The notes: generated by a model not told the origin, from the sequence alone. Shown: positions 1 to 6,059, counted from the stretch's first letter. The stretch is DNA of 6,585 nt from an uncultured Oscillospiraceae bacterium (GCA_934662925.1 CAKUKL010000085.1:1-6585), one strand, 5' to 3'. Numbers and translations are program-made.

Positions 1-19
1 AGTCGGAGGTGAACCCCAG

Positions 20-787
20 ATGCTGGACATGGTCCCCTGGGAAAAGATCAACGATTTTCTGCTGAAGATCGAGACCTGCGAAGATGTGGGCATATTCGCG
101 GACACGGCGCTGAAGAGCATGGGCGAGCTGGTGTACTTTGATAAGGGACTGGCGTACATCCTCAACGGCGCCGGTGCTGTCGTGGGAGAAAAATACTGCA
201 ATTTTCAGCAGCAGGTGAGCGAAGCGTACCTCGAGTATTATTCCAAGCTGGACATTCCGCGCAGCCCGGGCCGGGACTGGAAAAAGGAGCCGCCCGGGGT
301 GGACCCGCTGCTGCGGTTCGTGAACTGGTCCCAGATGGAGCAGGGCGAATACTACACAGATTATATTGAGCCGCAGAAGCTGAAATACTCCTGCCACATG
401 AGCCTGCGGGACCGGGACGGCATCTCCCGGGTGACCTTTGTGTGGGACCGGAGCCGTGACATGCCCTTCAGCGAGATGGAGCAGAAGGTGATCACCGGTT
501 TACTGCCCCACATGAACAACCGCGTGTGCTCCCTGTACCGGAACGCGCTGTCCGACTCCCGGAACACCCGTGGGCGGATCCTGCTGGAGACGGCGGGGCT
601 GACGAAGCGGGAGATGGAGATCGTCCGGCTTTTGTGTCAGGGCGTGTCTCAGGCCAAGATCAGCAAGATGCTCTACATCTCGGCCACTACCACCCGGAAG
701 CACATCACCCATATTTACGAAAAGCTGAAGGTTTCCAGTATGCAGGAGCTGCTGGTCCGGCTGTTCAACTCCCATACGAATTCCTGA
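20..787 (+). CDS. LuxR-family transcriptional regulator
   Basis: A 255-residue, soluble, probably one-component DNA-binding regulator. Residues about 194-248 form a LuxR/GerE-type helix-turn-helix: the family start LTKRE (194-198), then EIVRLL, then the recognition region around ISKMLYISATTTRKHITHIYEKL, which is the usual place for the V/T-x-H-x-x-x-I-x-x-K-L signature. Residues 1 to about 185 carry no response-regulator receiver signature; they look like an alpha/beta ligand-sensing domain (GAF/PAS-like in flavour), but I cannot assign a family. The start at 20 is supported by GGAGGT at 5-10 with 9-base spacing; an in-frame ATG three codons later is less well placed. The gene ends in its own terminator and lies directly upstream of an SDR/transporter operon on the same strand, so it is a plausible regulator of that operon (inference). 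Its inducer is unknown. Confidence 0.9.
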   Translation: MLDMVPWEKINDFLLKIETCEDVGIFADTALKSMGELVYFDKGLAYILNGAGAVVGEKYCNFQQQVSEAYLEYYSKLDIPRSPGRDWKKEPPGVDPLLRFVNWSQMEQGEYYTDYIEPQKLKYSCHMSLRDRDGISRVTFVWDRSRDMPFSEMEQKVITGLLPHMNNRVCSLYRNALSDSRNTRGRILLETAGLTKREMEIVRLLCQGVSQAKISKMLYISATTTRKHITHIYEKLKVSSMQELLVRLFNSHTNS

Positions 788-814
788 CTTGTACATAAAT
801 CTGAATAACTTTTG

Positions 815-854
815 AAAAAAGAGGGCGGTCCCGTCGAAAGGACCGCCCTCTTTT
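815..854 (+). terminator. Intrinsic terminator after luxR-type gene, possibly bidirectional
   Basis: A perfect 11-bp GC-rich stem (GAGGGCGGTCC at 821-831 with GGACCGCCCTC at 840-850) and an 8-base loop are followed by TTTT (851-854). The A run at 815-820 extends the stem with A-T pairs, and on the opposite strand it gives a six-T tract, so the element could also stop transcription coming the other way. It starts 27 bases after the stop codon of the regulator, which separates the regulator's transcript from the SDR operon. Confidence 0.9.
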
Positions 855-868
855 GCCATCCCTATGAA

Positions 869-930
869 GATATCATAACACAAGGGCGAAAGAAATACTA
901 CTTTTTGATTATTTTTGCTTCCATGATATC
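869..930. promoter_or_regulatory. Inverted repeat GATATCAT / ATGATATC, candidate operator
   Basis: GATATCAT at 869-876 is the exact reverse complement of ATGATATC at 923-930, with 46 bases between them. The pair lies in the AT-rich gap upstream of SDR1 and downstream of the LuxR-type gene, where an operator would be expected. The core GATATC is itself a palindrome, so each half could be a separate site. Regulator binding is inference only; an 8-base match could arise by chance. Confidence 0.3.
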
Positions 931-944
931 CCTGTTTTAGGTCA

Positions 945-973
945 TTTTAATTTGGACAGCCCCATCATAGAAT
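945..973 (+). promoter_or_regulatory. Weak sigma-A-type promoter candidate for the SDR operon
   Basis: TAGAAT at 968-973 is a fair -10 hexamer. Seventeen bases upstream is only a poor, T-rich -35 (TTTTAA at 945-950). TTGGAC at 952-957 is a better -35 in sequence but sits too close (10 bases) to TAGAAT; it would pair with TAAATT (973-978) at a short 15-base spacing. A poor -35 would fit a promoter that needs an activator, such as the upstream LuxR-type protein, but this is inference. Confidence 0.3.
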
Positions 974-980
974 AAATTCA

Positions 981-1014
981 ACAAAAGACGCATGAGCCGC
1001 AGCGCGTTTTTTGT
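981..1014 (+). promoter_or_regulatory. Leader hairpin / inverted repeat upstream of SDR1
   Basis: ACAAAAGACGC (981-991) pairs with GCGTTTTTTGT (1004-1014) over 11 bp with a single G-U pair and a 12-base loop. If transcription starts near 980, this would form at the very 5' end of the operon mRNA. Its T-rich 3' arm is part of the stem rather than a free tail, so a plain terminator is less likely. Protection of the mRNA 5' end, control of the leader, or a DNA-level operator are possible; the sequence does not decide. Confidence 0.45.
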
Positions 1015-1048
1015 GCGTTCCGGGAAATGGTTCAAATCGATCAATTAC

Positions 1049-1055
1049 AAGGAGG
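1049..1055 (+). promoter_or_regulatory. Ribosome binding site AAGGAGG for SDR1
   Basis: A full consensus AAGGAGG lies 9 bases upstream of the ATG at 1065. It decides the start of SDR1: the longer open frame beginning at 1011 has no such site, and residue 1 at 1065 puts the Rossmann motif at residues 13-20, as usual for this family. Confidence 0.9.
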
Positions 1056-1064
1056 AAAACAACA

Positions 1065-1862
1065 ATGGCAGAACGTCTGTTAGGAAAAGTCGCGGTAGTC
1101 ACTGGCGCAGCCTCCGGCATGGGTAAAGCGATCGCCATCGATTTCGTGAAGGAGGGCGCGAAGATCGTCGCCACCGACATGAATGAGGAGGGCCTGAAGG
1201 AGCTGGAGAAGGAAGTGGCCGAGCTGGGCCTGTCCGACCAGCTGCGCATCCAGAAGTGCAACGTCACCAGCACTGAGGACTGCGAAGCCGCCGTCAAGAC
1301 CTGCGTCGAGACCTTCGGCACCATGAATGTCCTGTCCCACAACGCGGGCATCGCCGACAACTTCGCGCCCACCGGGCGTGTGACCGACGAGTCCTGGGAC
1401 CGTCAGATCTCCGTCAACCTCACCGGCTCCATGAAGATCGCCCGGGCCGCCCTTCAGTATTTCGTTCCCAACGAGATCAAGGCGTCCATGGTCATGATCA
1501 CCTCCAACGCCGCGCTCGAGAGCGCCACCGGCGGCGCGGCCTACACCGCCTCCAAGGCCGGCGCCAACGCGCTGATGAAGTCCATCGCCTATGAGTACGG
1601 CCGCAAGGGCATCCGCTGCAACGCCATCCTGCCCGGCCCCATCATGACGAACATCCATCTGTCCATGGGCCAGCGGGACGACGAGGGCGTCGAGCTCCAC
1701 CACAAGACCGGCTACAACGGCCACTGCGGCGAGTGGATGCTGCCCATGCGGCTCGGCAAGCCCGAGGATATCTCCCCTCTGGCCGTGTATCTGGCCAGCG
1801 ACGAGTCCAAATTCGTCCAGTCCGCGTCCATCGTCATCGACGGCGGCGTGTGCCTCGGCTGA
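1065..1862 (+). CDS. Classical short-chain dehydrogenase/reductase (SDR1)
   Basis: A 265-residue cytoplasmic oxidoreductase of the classical SDR family, which interconverts a hydroxyl and a keto group with a nicotinamide cofactor. All hallmarks are present: TGAASGMG (13-20) for cofactor binding, Asp38 at the end of the second beta strand (predicts NAD(H)), NAG (93-95), and the tetrad Asn118, Ser147, Tyr160, Lys164 in YTASK. PGPIMTNI follows the usual spacing after the active site, and the C-terminus ends with the common IDGG pattern. The length is normal. The stretch after PGPIMTNI, rich in His, Gly and Asp, is the substrate-binding region and does not point to a known substrate. It is the first gene of the apparent operon; SDR2 begins 30 bases after its stop. 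Annotation could read 3-oxoacyl-ACP reductase (FabG) by similarity, but the context argues for a specialised alcohol or steroid-type dehydrogenase. Confidence 0.93.
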   Translation: MAERLLGKVAVVTGAASGMGKAIAIDFVKEGAKIVATDMNEEGLKELEKEVAELGLSDQLRIQKCNVTSTEDCEAAVKTCVETFGTMNVLSHNAGIADNFAPTGRVTDESWDRQISVNLTGSMKIARAALQYFVPNEIKASMVMITSNAALESATGGAAYTASKAGANALMKSIAYEYGRKGIRCNAILPGPIMTNIHLSMGQRDDEGVELHHKTGYNGHCGEWMLPMRLGKPEDISPLAVYLASDESKFVQSASIVIDGGVCLG

Positions 1863-1892
1863 TCTCAGGGCTGAGCGGGAAAGGAAAACAGG

Positions 1893-2786
1893 ATGGATAA
1901 AATTTGTGTTGTGACCGGCGGCACCGGCGGCATCGGCCGGGCGGCTGTCAGAATGATGTCGGAGCGCTGCCATGTGCTGTTCTGCGACGTCAGTCAGGAA
2001 AAGATTGACGCATTCATTCAGGAGCTGGCCGCCGAGGGCATCAAGGCCGACGGCATGACCTGCGACGTGTCCGACCGGGCCCAGTGCGACCGTCTGGCCC
2101 AGACCGCGGCTTCCATGGGCAAGGTCATCGGCGTCATTCACCTCGCGGGGCTGACGCCGGGCTTCGCAAAGCACCCCGACATCGTCCGGGTGGACTGCAT
2201 CGGCACCATGAACATCAACGAGGCCTTCTTCCACGTGATGGACGGCGGCTGCATCATGGACATCTGCTCCTGCGTGGCCCACTTTGTGCCCAAGGACCGG
2301 TATCCCACCGATATCTTCGATCTGGCCCTTATCGACAAGAAGCTGTTTCAGGAAAAGCTCACCGAGTTTGTCGGCGGCATGGGCGATGCCCAGACGGCGT
2401 CAAACATGGCCTACACCTTCGGCCGGTGCTTCGTCTACTGGTACGGCAGAAAGTGCGCCTACGTCTTTGGCCGGGAGAAGGGCATCCGGATCGTCACCGT
2501 GTCCATCGGATTTGTGGAGACGCCCATGTCCCGGGCGGATCTGGGCGCCAGCAGCCGGGGCGGCAATACCTTCGAGGAGAAGCTGGCCCCCCAGATCTCC
2601 TACAGCGCCTTCGGCCGGGCGGGTACGCCGGAAGAGGTGGCCTATCTCTTCGCCACCCTGCTGGACGAGCGCAACACCTACCTGAGCGGCTGCGACATCT
2701 ATTTCGACAACGGCTGCGACGCCGCCGGCTACCACGGTCAGCCGGAGCCTTACGACCCGTCCGTGAACCCGTACCACCCGGATTGA
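1893..2786 (+). CDS. Divergent SDR-family oxidoreductase (SDR2) with altered tetrad
   Basis: A 297-residue SDR, longer than SDR1 and of a different subtype that resembles 3-alpha-hydroxysteroid dehydrogenase/carbonyl-reductase-like SDRs, in which an insert separates the catalytic Ser and Tyr. Visible motifs are TGGTGGIG (8-15), Asp32 after the second strand (suggests NAD(H)), HLAG (83-86) where NAG is usual, Ser126 and Tyr174. SDR3 downstream has the same layout, with Tyr at residue 174 as well, which fixes the alignment. Two tetrad positions differ from the norm: the Asn of the V-N-x-x-G motif is Asp101, and the Lys of YxxxK is Arg178 (AYTFGR). A nearby YWYGRK does not give a proper YxxxK spacing. 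The Gly-rich and Ser/Tyr parts are intact, so the protein may still bind a nucleotide; activity is uncertain. A tail of about 22 residues rich in Pro and Tyr follows the usual end. GGGAAAGGA at 1877-1885 supports the start. Confidence 0.9.
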   Translation: MDKICVVTGGTGGIGRAAVRMMSERCHVLFCDVSQEKIDAFIQELAAEGIKADGMTCDVSDRAQCDRLAQTAASMGKVIGVIHLAGLTPGFAKHPDIVRVDCIGTMNINEAFFHVMDGGCIMDICSCVAHFVPKDRYPTDIFDLALIDKKLFQEKLTEFVGGMGDAQTASNMAYTFGRCFVYWYGRKCAYVFGREKGIRIVTVSIGFVETPMSRADLGASSRGGNTFEEKLAPQISYSAFGRAGTPEEVAYLFATLLDERNTYLSGCDIYFDNGCDAAGYHGQPEPYDPSVNPYHPD

Positions 2787-2788
2787 CC

Positions 2789-2818
2789 GGCGGGGGAGAA
2801 GGAGGATCCCCTCCCGCC
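2789..2818 (+). promoter_or_regulatory. Intercistronic stem-loop between SDR2 and the MFS gene
   Basis: GGCGGG (2789-2794) pairs with CCCGCC (2813-2818), extended by one G-U and one G-C pair. A competing smaller hairpin, GGAGG (2801-2805) with CCTCC (2810-2814), uses part of the same 3' arm, so the two exclude each other. No T run follows, so this is not an ordinary terminator. It may affect mRNA stability or the relative output of the transporter gene (inference). The ribosome binding site of the transporter gene, GAGAGGAG at 2822-2829, lies just downstream and outside both stems. Confidence 0.45.
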
Positions 2819-2836
2819 TGAGAGAGGAGTAGTTTT

Positions 2837-4279
2837 ATGGAAAATCAGACGCCCGCAAAGAAAAACTGGGGCTTCATCATCGGTATCCTGATCCTCTGCG
2901 TGGGCATGCAGTTCGCAAACTACGGCACCGCCGTCTGCATGTCCGGCGAGGTGGCCAAGATGGACGCCATGCAGTACTACGTGCTCATCGCCGCCCTCGG
3001 TACGCTGGGCATGGTGCTGGTGCTGCCCATCGTCGGCAAGCTGACGGCCATTCTGGGCCAGCGGAACATGATCGTCATCGGCATCATCATCCAGCTGGCG
3101 GGCCGCATCCTGATGATGTTCACCACCACCTGGATCCCCTACGGCCTTGCCTACCTGCTCCAGTCCATCGGCGGCGGCTTCTATGTCTCCTGCGCCTACG
3201 TGCTGATGCCCGCAGCGGTGGAGGCCCATGAGCGCGCCAAGTTCTTCGGCTACATCGCCGTGGCCAACGCCATCGGCGCCATCTGCGGCCCCATGATCGT
3301 CAGCTCCATGTACGCCGCCGGCGGCGTCATGGCCAAGCTGGCCTATGTGTCCAACCTGCCGCTGGCCGTCATCGGCTTCCTGATGGTCATGAGCAAGTGC
3401 CCCAACAGCAAGGTGCCCGGGGCTGCCAAGGGCTTCGACTTCCTGGGCCTGATCCTGACGGTCATCGGCCTTGCCTGCATGGTGCTGTGGATGAATCTGG
3501 GCGGAAAGATGTTCCAGTGGCTCAGCGCCGCGTCCATCATCATGCTGGCGCTGACCCTCGTGTGCCTGATCTGGATGATCCGCCGGGAGCTGACCATCGA
3601 CAACCCCGCGGTGCCCATCCGGATGTTCCGCAACAAGCGCCTGACCTACGCCTTCATAGGCTCGCTGGTAGCGGCGGCGTACTCCACCTGCTCCGGCTCC
3701 TACTGTGTCATGTGGATCCGCATGAACTTCGGCGGCTTCCCCGGCACCACCTTCTTCAACGGCACCGCCACCATGGCCCAGCAGATCGTCATCCTCATTC
3801 TGGGCTTCTTTGTGGGTGCCTATGTGGGCCGTAAGTTCGTCAAGCGCTTCCGTATTTTCGGCATCCTGTCCATGGCGGCGGCCATGGCGGCCACCGGTCT
3901 GCTGTACTGCCTGAAGTTCACCGGCACCGCCGCGGGCGGCAATCTGGTGGTGCTGGGCGGCAGCGTCCCCGCCGGTATGATCATCATCTACATCGCCACC
4001 GCCATCGGCGGCTTCACCTCCGTGGTGTCCCAGTCCACCTTCTCCGCCTTCTGGCAGAGCAACACCCCCCGGGAGGACATTCCTTCCGGCGCGTCTCTCT
4101 ACAGCTTCGGCGCCACCGGCGGCTCCGTCATCTTCGGCGCCGTGGTGGGCGTGGTGCTGGGCTCCAGCGGCGACTACACCCGGGCCTTTGCCACCGGCTT
4201 CGTCTTTGCCGTCATCGGCCTGATCTGCGCCATCGTGGGCTTCCGCTTCAGCAAGGAAGAGATCGCCGCCGCGCAGTAA
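2837..4279 (+). CDS. MFS transporter, 14-helix DHA2-like
   Basis: A 480-residue inner-membrane protein of the major facilitator superfamily. Hydrophobicity by eye gives about 14 helices: six in the first half, two extra central ones (about 202-222 and 228-248) with the FDFLG entry common in DHA2 proteins, then six more. GKLTAILGQRN (67-77) is a motif A between helices 2 and 3, without the usual Asp. Gly138, Gly147, Gly151 and Pro152 follow the spacing of antiporter motif C (G-x8-G-x3-GP), although its final GG is replaced by VS. Motif C is typical of proton-driven exporters, so export of a substrate or product is favoured, but import cannot be excluded. The gene starts 50 bases after SDR2 with a good ribosome binding site. 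Its partners suggest it moves the molecule on which the dehydrogenases act. Confidence 0.9.
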   Translation: MENQTPAKKNWGFIIGILILCVGMQFANYGTAVCMSGEVAKMDAMQYYVLIAALGTLGMVLVLPIVGKLTAILGQRNMIVIGIIIQLAGRILMMFTTTWIPYGLAYLLQSIGGGFYVSCAYVLMPAAVEAHERAKFFGYIAVANAIGAICGPMIVSSMYAAGGVMAKLAYVSNLPLAVIGFLMVMSKCPNSKVPGAAKGFDFLGLILTVIGLACMVLWMNLGGKMFQWLSAASIIMLALTLVCLIWMIRRELTIDNPAVPIRMFRNKRLTYAFIGSLVAAAYSTCSGSYCVMWIRMNFGGFPGTTFFNGTATMAQQIVILILGFFVGAYVGRKFVKRFRIFGILSMAAAMAATGLLYCLKFTGTAAGGNLVVLGGSVPAGMIIIYIATAIGGFTSVVSQSTFSAFWQSNTPREDIPSGASLYSFGATGGSVIFGAVVGVVLGSSGDYTRAFATGFVFAVIGLICAIVGFRFSKEEIAAAQ

Positions 4280-4291
4280 ACCGTCCCTTTT

Positions 4292-4332
4292 GGCCGCTCC
4301 GCGGCCGGGTCAATACAGCTGTAACACATGTG
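4292..4332 (+). promoter_or_regulatory. Stem-loop and two palindromes upstream of panB-like gene
   Basis: The 81-base gap before the panB-like gene holds a tight 6-bp hairpin, GGCCGC (4292-4297) with GCGGCC (4301-4306) and a 3-base loop, without a T run. Two 8-base palindromes follow, ACAGCTGT (4315-4322) and CACATGTG (4325-4332). The gap is the widest inside the operon. The hairpin could be a processing or stability element and the palindromes a binding site; neither role is demonstrated. AAAGGAG (4345-4351) is the ribosome binding site of the next gene. Confidence 0.35.
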
Positions 4333-4360
4333 ATGTGAAATTTGAAAGGAGAAAATTATC

Positions 4361-5266
4361 ATGGCAGAAAACAAGACCAACACCGTCGAGATCAATGCGG
4401 AAGACAAAAAGGTTAAGTCCTCTCTGATGAAGAAGGGCCGCAAGACCATTCAGGTTCTGCAGAAGATGAAGGATAAGGGCGAGCCCATCGTCCAGATGTG
4501 CCCCGCCGACCGCGACAAGTACTTCGCCATGGCCGCCGATATGGCCGGCTGCGACGTCCTGCGCCTGACCGCCCCCGGCGAGAACGCCGAGATGCGCGCC
4601 GCCAACGCCCCCTGGTGGATCCGCAACGTCCGCAGCGCCGCCCAGTACATCCACATCAACTTCGTGCCCCAGACCTGCGCCGTCGCCGGTAAGGAAGAGG
4701 CCCTGAAGAACTGCTCCATCTACATGACCGAGGGCGCCGACTCCATCAACTACATGGGCATCACCAACGACATGGTCAAGTACCTGTCCGACAACTGGGT
4801 CGTCCTGTTCGGCCACGTTGGCGCTCTGTCCGGCTGGCAGACCGCGGGCTTCGGCGGCTACCGCAAGCTGGGCAAGACCTGCGAGGACGCCATGAAGGTC
4901 TTCCGTCAGGCCTATGAGTATCAGGAGAACGGCATGAAGGCCATGACCGTCGAGCTCACCCCGGGCGAGGTCAGCGCCGCCATCGCCAAGAAGCTGCGCA
5001 TCCCCGTCATCGGCGTGGCCTCCGGCTGCACCGGCGGCGACATCGACTGCGACGGCTACGAGCTGGTGGACTTCGACACCTTCAACATGATGCCCTCTCT
5101 GGCCTCCCACGCCAAGGTCTACGGCGACTTCTTCAAGTTCGCCGTCAGCGGCTACAAGGCCTTTGCCGACGACGTCCGCAACCACGTCTATCCCGAGGAG
5201 AAGCACGGCTGGCACATGGATCCCGCCGAGCTTGAGAAGTTCATGAAGGAGATCGAGAAGTACTGA
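4361..5266 (+). CDS. PanB-family (ketopantoate hydroxymethyltransferase-like) protein with altered active site
   Basis: A 301-residue cytoplasmic protein of the PEP mutase/isocitrate lyase-type barrel superfamily, aligning over its length with PanB, which makes ketopantoate from 2-oxoisovalerate and methylene-tetrahydrofolate. Matches include TIQVLQKMKDKGEPIV (29-44), FGHVGALSGWQTAGFGGYRK (150-169), VELTP (197-201), IPVIGVASG (214-222), CDG (230-232) and a C-terminal VYPEEKH like PanB's VYPGEEHSF. By E. coli PanB numbering Glu114, His136 and Glu181 are kept (Glu124, His152, Glu198). The metal ligands Asp45 (in GDSLG) and Asp84 (in DLPF) fall at Ala71 and about Asn100, and Lys112 appears to be Met122. 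There are about 22 extra, charged N-terminal residues and a roughly 6-residue insert between Glu124 and His152. It probably is not a pantothenate enzyme; an aldol or retro-aldol step on another 2-oxo compound is a guess. Very biased codons suggest high expression. Last gene of the operon. Confidence 0.85.
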   Translation: MAENKTNTVEINAEDKKVKSSLMKKGRKTIQVLQKMKDKGEPIVQMCPADRDKYFAMAADMAGCDVLRLTAPGENAEMRAANAPWWIRNVRSAAQYIHINFVPQTCAVAGKEEALKNCSIYMTEGADSINYMGITNDMVKYLSDNWVVLFGHVGALSGWQTAGFGGYRKLGKTCEDAMKVFRQAYEYQENGMKAMTVELTPGEVSAAIAKKLRIPVIGVASGCTGGDIDCDGYELVDFDTFNMMPSLASHAKVYGDFFKFAVSGYKAFADDVRNHVYPEEKHGWHMDPAELEKFMKEIEKY

Positions 5267-5279
5267 TCTTAGATCGGAA

Positions 5280-5319
5280 GGAGGGCGGAGCTGTTTCGGC
5301 AACTCCGCCCTCCGTTTTT
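5280..5319 (+). terminator. Intrinsic terminator after panB-like gene
   Basis: A perfect 11-bp stem, GGAGGGCGGAG (5280-5290) with CTCCGCCCTCC (5303-5313), encloses a 12-base loop and is followed by GTTTTT (5314-5319). It lies 13 bases after the stop codon of the panB-like gene and should end the SDR1-SDR2-MFS-panB transcript. The stem shares the GAGGGCGG core with the terminator at 815-854. Confidence 0.93.
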
Positions 5320-5354
5320 GCCAGAAGGGAAAAGAAAGGAAGGGAATTCTCTTG

Positions 5355-5517
5355 ATGAAGAAGGATTCGCGGGTGGCGAAGCTGCTGGGGATCGAGTACC
5401 CCGTGCTTCAGGCCCCCATGAACTGGCTGACCGACGCGAAGCTGGTGGCCGCAGTGTCCAACGCCGGGGGCTTCGGTATCCTCGGCCCCAACGCGGGCCA
5501 GACCACCATTACCCCGC
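5355..5517 (+). pseudogene. Truncated FabK/nitronate-monooxygenase-type FMN oxidoreductase (N-terminal remnant)
   Basis: About 54 residues match the N-terminus of the NAD(P)H-dependent flavin oxidoreductase family (FabK, 2-nitropropane dioxygenase/nitronate monooxygenase): LLGIEYPVLQAPMNWLTDAK, then AAVSNAGGFGILGPNAG. The APM and NAGGFG segments are FMN-barrel signatures. Whole members are roughly 300 or more residues, so most of the barrel, including the phosphate-binding and catalytic parts, is missing. The match stops near GQTTITP, after which the frame runs into TGA at 5559-5561. AAAGGAAGGG (5335-5344) is a good ribosome binding site; ATG at 5355 is preferred, with a TTG directly before it at 5352. 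It follows the terminator at 5280-5319 and would need its own promoter, which I do not see. A deletion or an assembly error is the simplest explanation. Confidence 0.75.
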
Positions 5518-5518
5518 C

Positions 5519-6022
5519 TTCGCGGAGCACGGCCGGACCAGCTGGAATCTGGTGGCGCTGATCAAAGGCACGGAGGGCATGGACGTGGAAGCCATGCTCT
5601 CCGAGGAGCGGCTGAATCATCTCGCCGACATGGACGGCGTGTATGCGGCCAACCTCTACCGCTTCGGCACGGAGCAGATGCCCAAGAAGACCGCGGCTCC
5701 CGAGCCCTGCACCCACCAGCTGGTGGTGCAGCTGGAGGACGCCCGGCTGGGCTGCGCCGCGTGGGACGCGTTTCTGGCGGAATATCCCGACCTGAACGGC
5801 CTTGAGATGGCCGTGACCAATTACGAATCCATGATGCCCCGGCTGACGGAGTAGTGGCCCACGCCGCAGGACCGGGCCATTTCGGCCATCGCGCACATTC
5901 TGGCCGGTCTGCCCAGCTTCTGCGCCGGCGAGGCCTATGTGAAAAAGACGGACGTCCTGTCCCCGGCCCTTCGGGAAAACCTGAAACGGCTGGCCGCGGA
6001 AGACGCGGCGGGTGGGAACTGA
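5519..6022 (+). pseudogene. Unidentified protein fragment interrupted by an in-frame TAG
   Basis: From about 5519 the coding signal moves to another frame: WNLVALIKGTEGMD, then YAANLYRF, HQLVVQLED and AVTNYESMMPRLTE, up to TAG at 5852-5854. The same frame stays open for a further 55 codons (PQDRAISAIAHILAGLPSF and on) to TGA at 6020-6022, with the same G/C-ending codons, so both parts look like one former gene. CAG or GAG to TAG is a one-base change. No start codon with a ribosome binding site opens this frame: the upstream part of the frame is an out-of-frame reading of the flavoprotein remnant. The pattern of strand-like segments (VALI, ANLYRF, HQLVVQLE, MAVTNY) around helices faintly recalls dimeric alpha-beta barrels of the EthD/Dabb type, but I do not recognise the family. 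It ends 37 bases before SDR3. Confidence 0.5.
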
Positions 6023-6046
6023 AGTCCGGACAGACCGCATTTGCGG

Positions 6047-6053
6047 AAAGGAG
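6047..6053 (+). promoter_or_regulatory. Ribosome binding site AAAGGAG for SDR3
   Basis: AAAGGAG stands 6 bases before the ATG at 6060 and fixes the start of SDR3, whose Rossmann motif then falls at residues 8-15 exactly as in SDR2. It lies in the 37-base gap after the decayed region. Confidence 0.85.
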
Positions 6054-6059
6054 AACAAT

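Larger units (their letters stand above)
788..1064. other. Intergenic regulatory region between regulator and SDR operon
   Basis: This 277-base gap is clearly more AT-rich than its neighbours and I see no convincing gene in it. In order it holds the terminator of the LuxR gene, an 8-base inverted repeat, a weak promoter candidate, a long leader hairpin and the SDR1 ribosome binding site. The reading frame of SDR1 stays open upstream to an in-frame TTG at 1011, but that start has no ribosome binding site and would sit inside the hairpin, so it is not used here. Confidence 0.7.

Noticed and set aside
1011..1064. An earlier start for SDR1 adding 18 residues
   Set aside because: The start would be a TTG inside the leader hairpin with no ribosome binding site, whereas AAGGAGG sits 9 bases before the ATG at 1065.
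1080..2282. A 400-codon open frame on the minus strand opposite SDR1 and SDR2
   Set aside because: It mirrors strongly biased GC-rich codons on the + strand. Its translation is low-complexity (Ala, Gly, His, Asp, Val) with no motif, while the + strand encodes clear SDRs.
2438..2458. YWYGRK as an alternative SDR2 active-site motif
   Set aside because: The Tyr-to-Lys spacing is three or five rather than four residues, and alignment to SDR3 and to the residue spacing of the family places the catalytic Tyr at residue 174 instead.
4310..5302. A 330-codon open frame on the minus strand opposite the panB-like gene
   Set aside because: Same artefact of biased codons; the translation is Gly/Ala/Val/His-rich and the frame crosses a terminator. 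The + strand has a full PanB-family match.
5318..5518. Upstream extension of the TAG-interrupted frame to 5318
   Set aside because: This part is an out-of-frame reading of the flavoprotein remnant, begins in the T run of the terminator and has no protein-like motifs.
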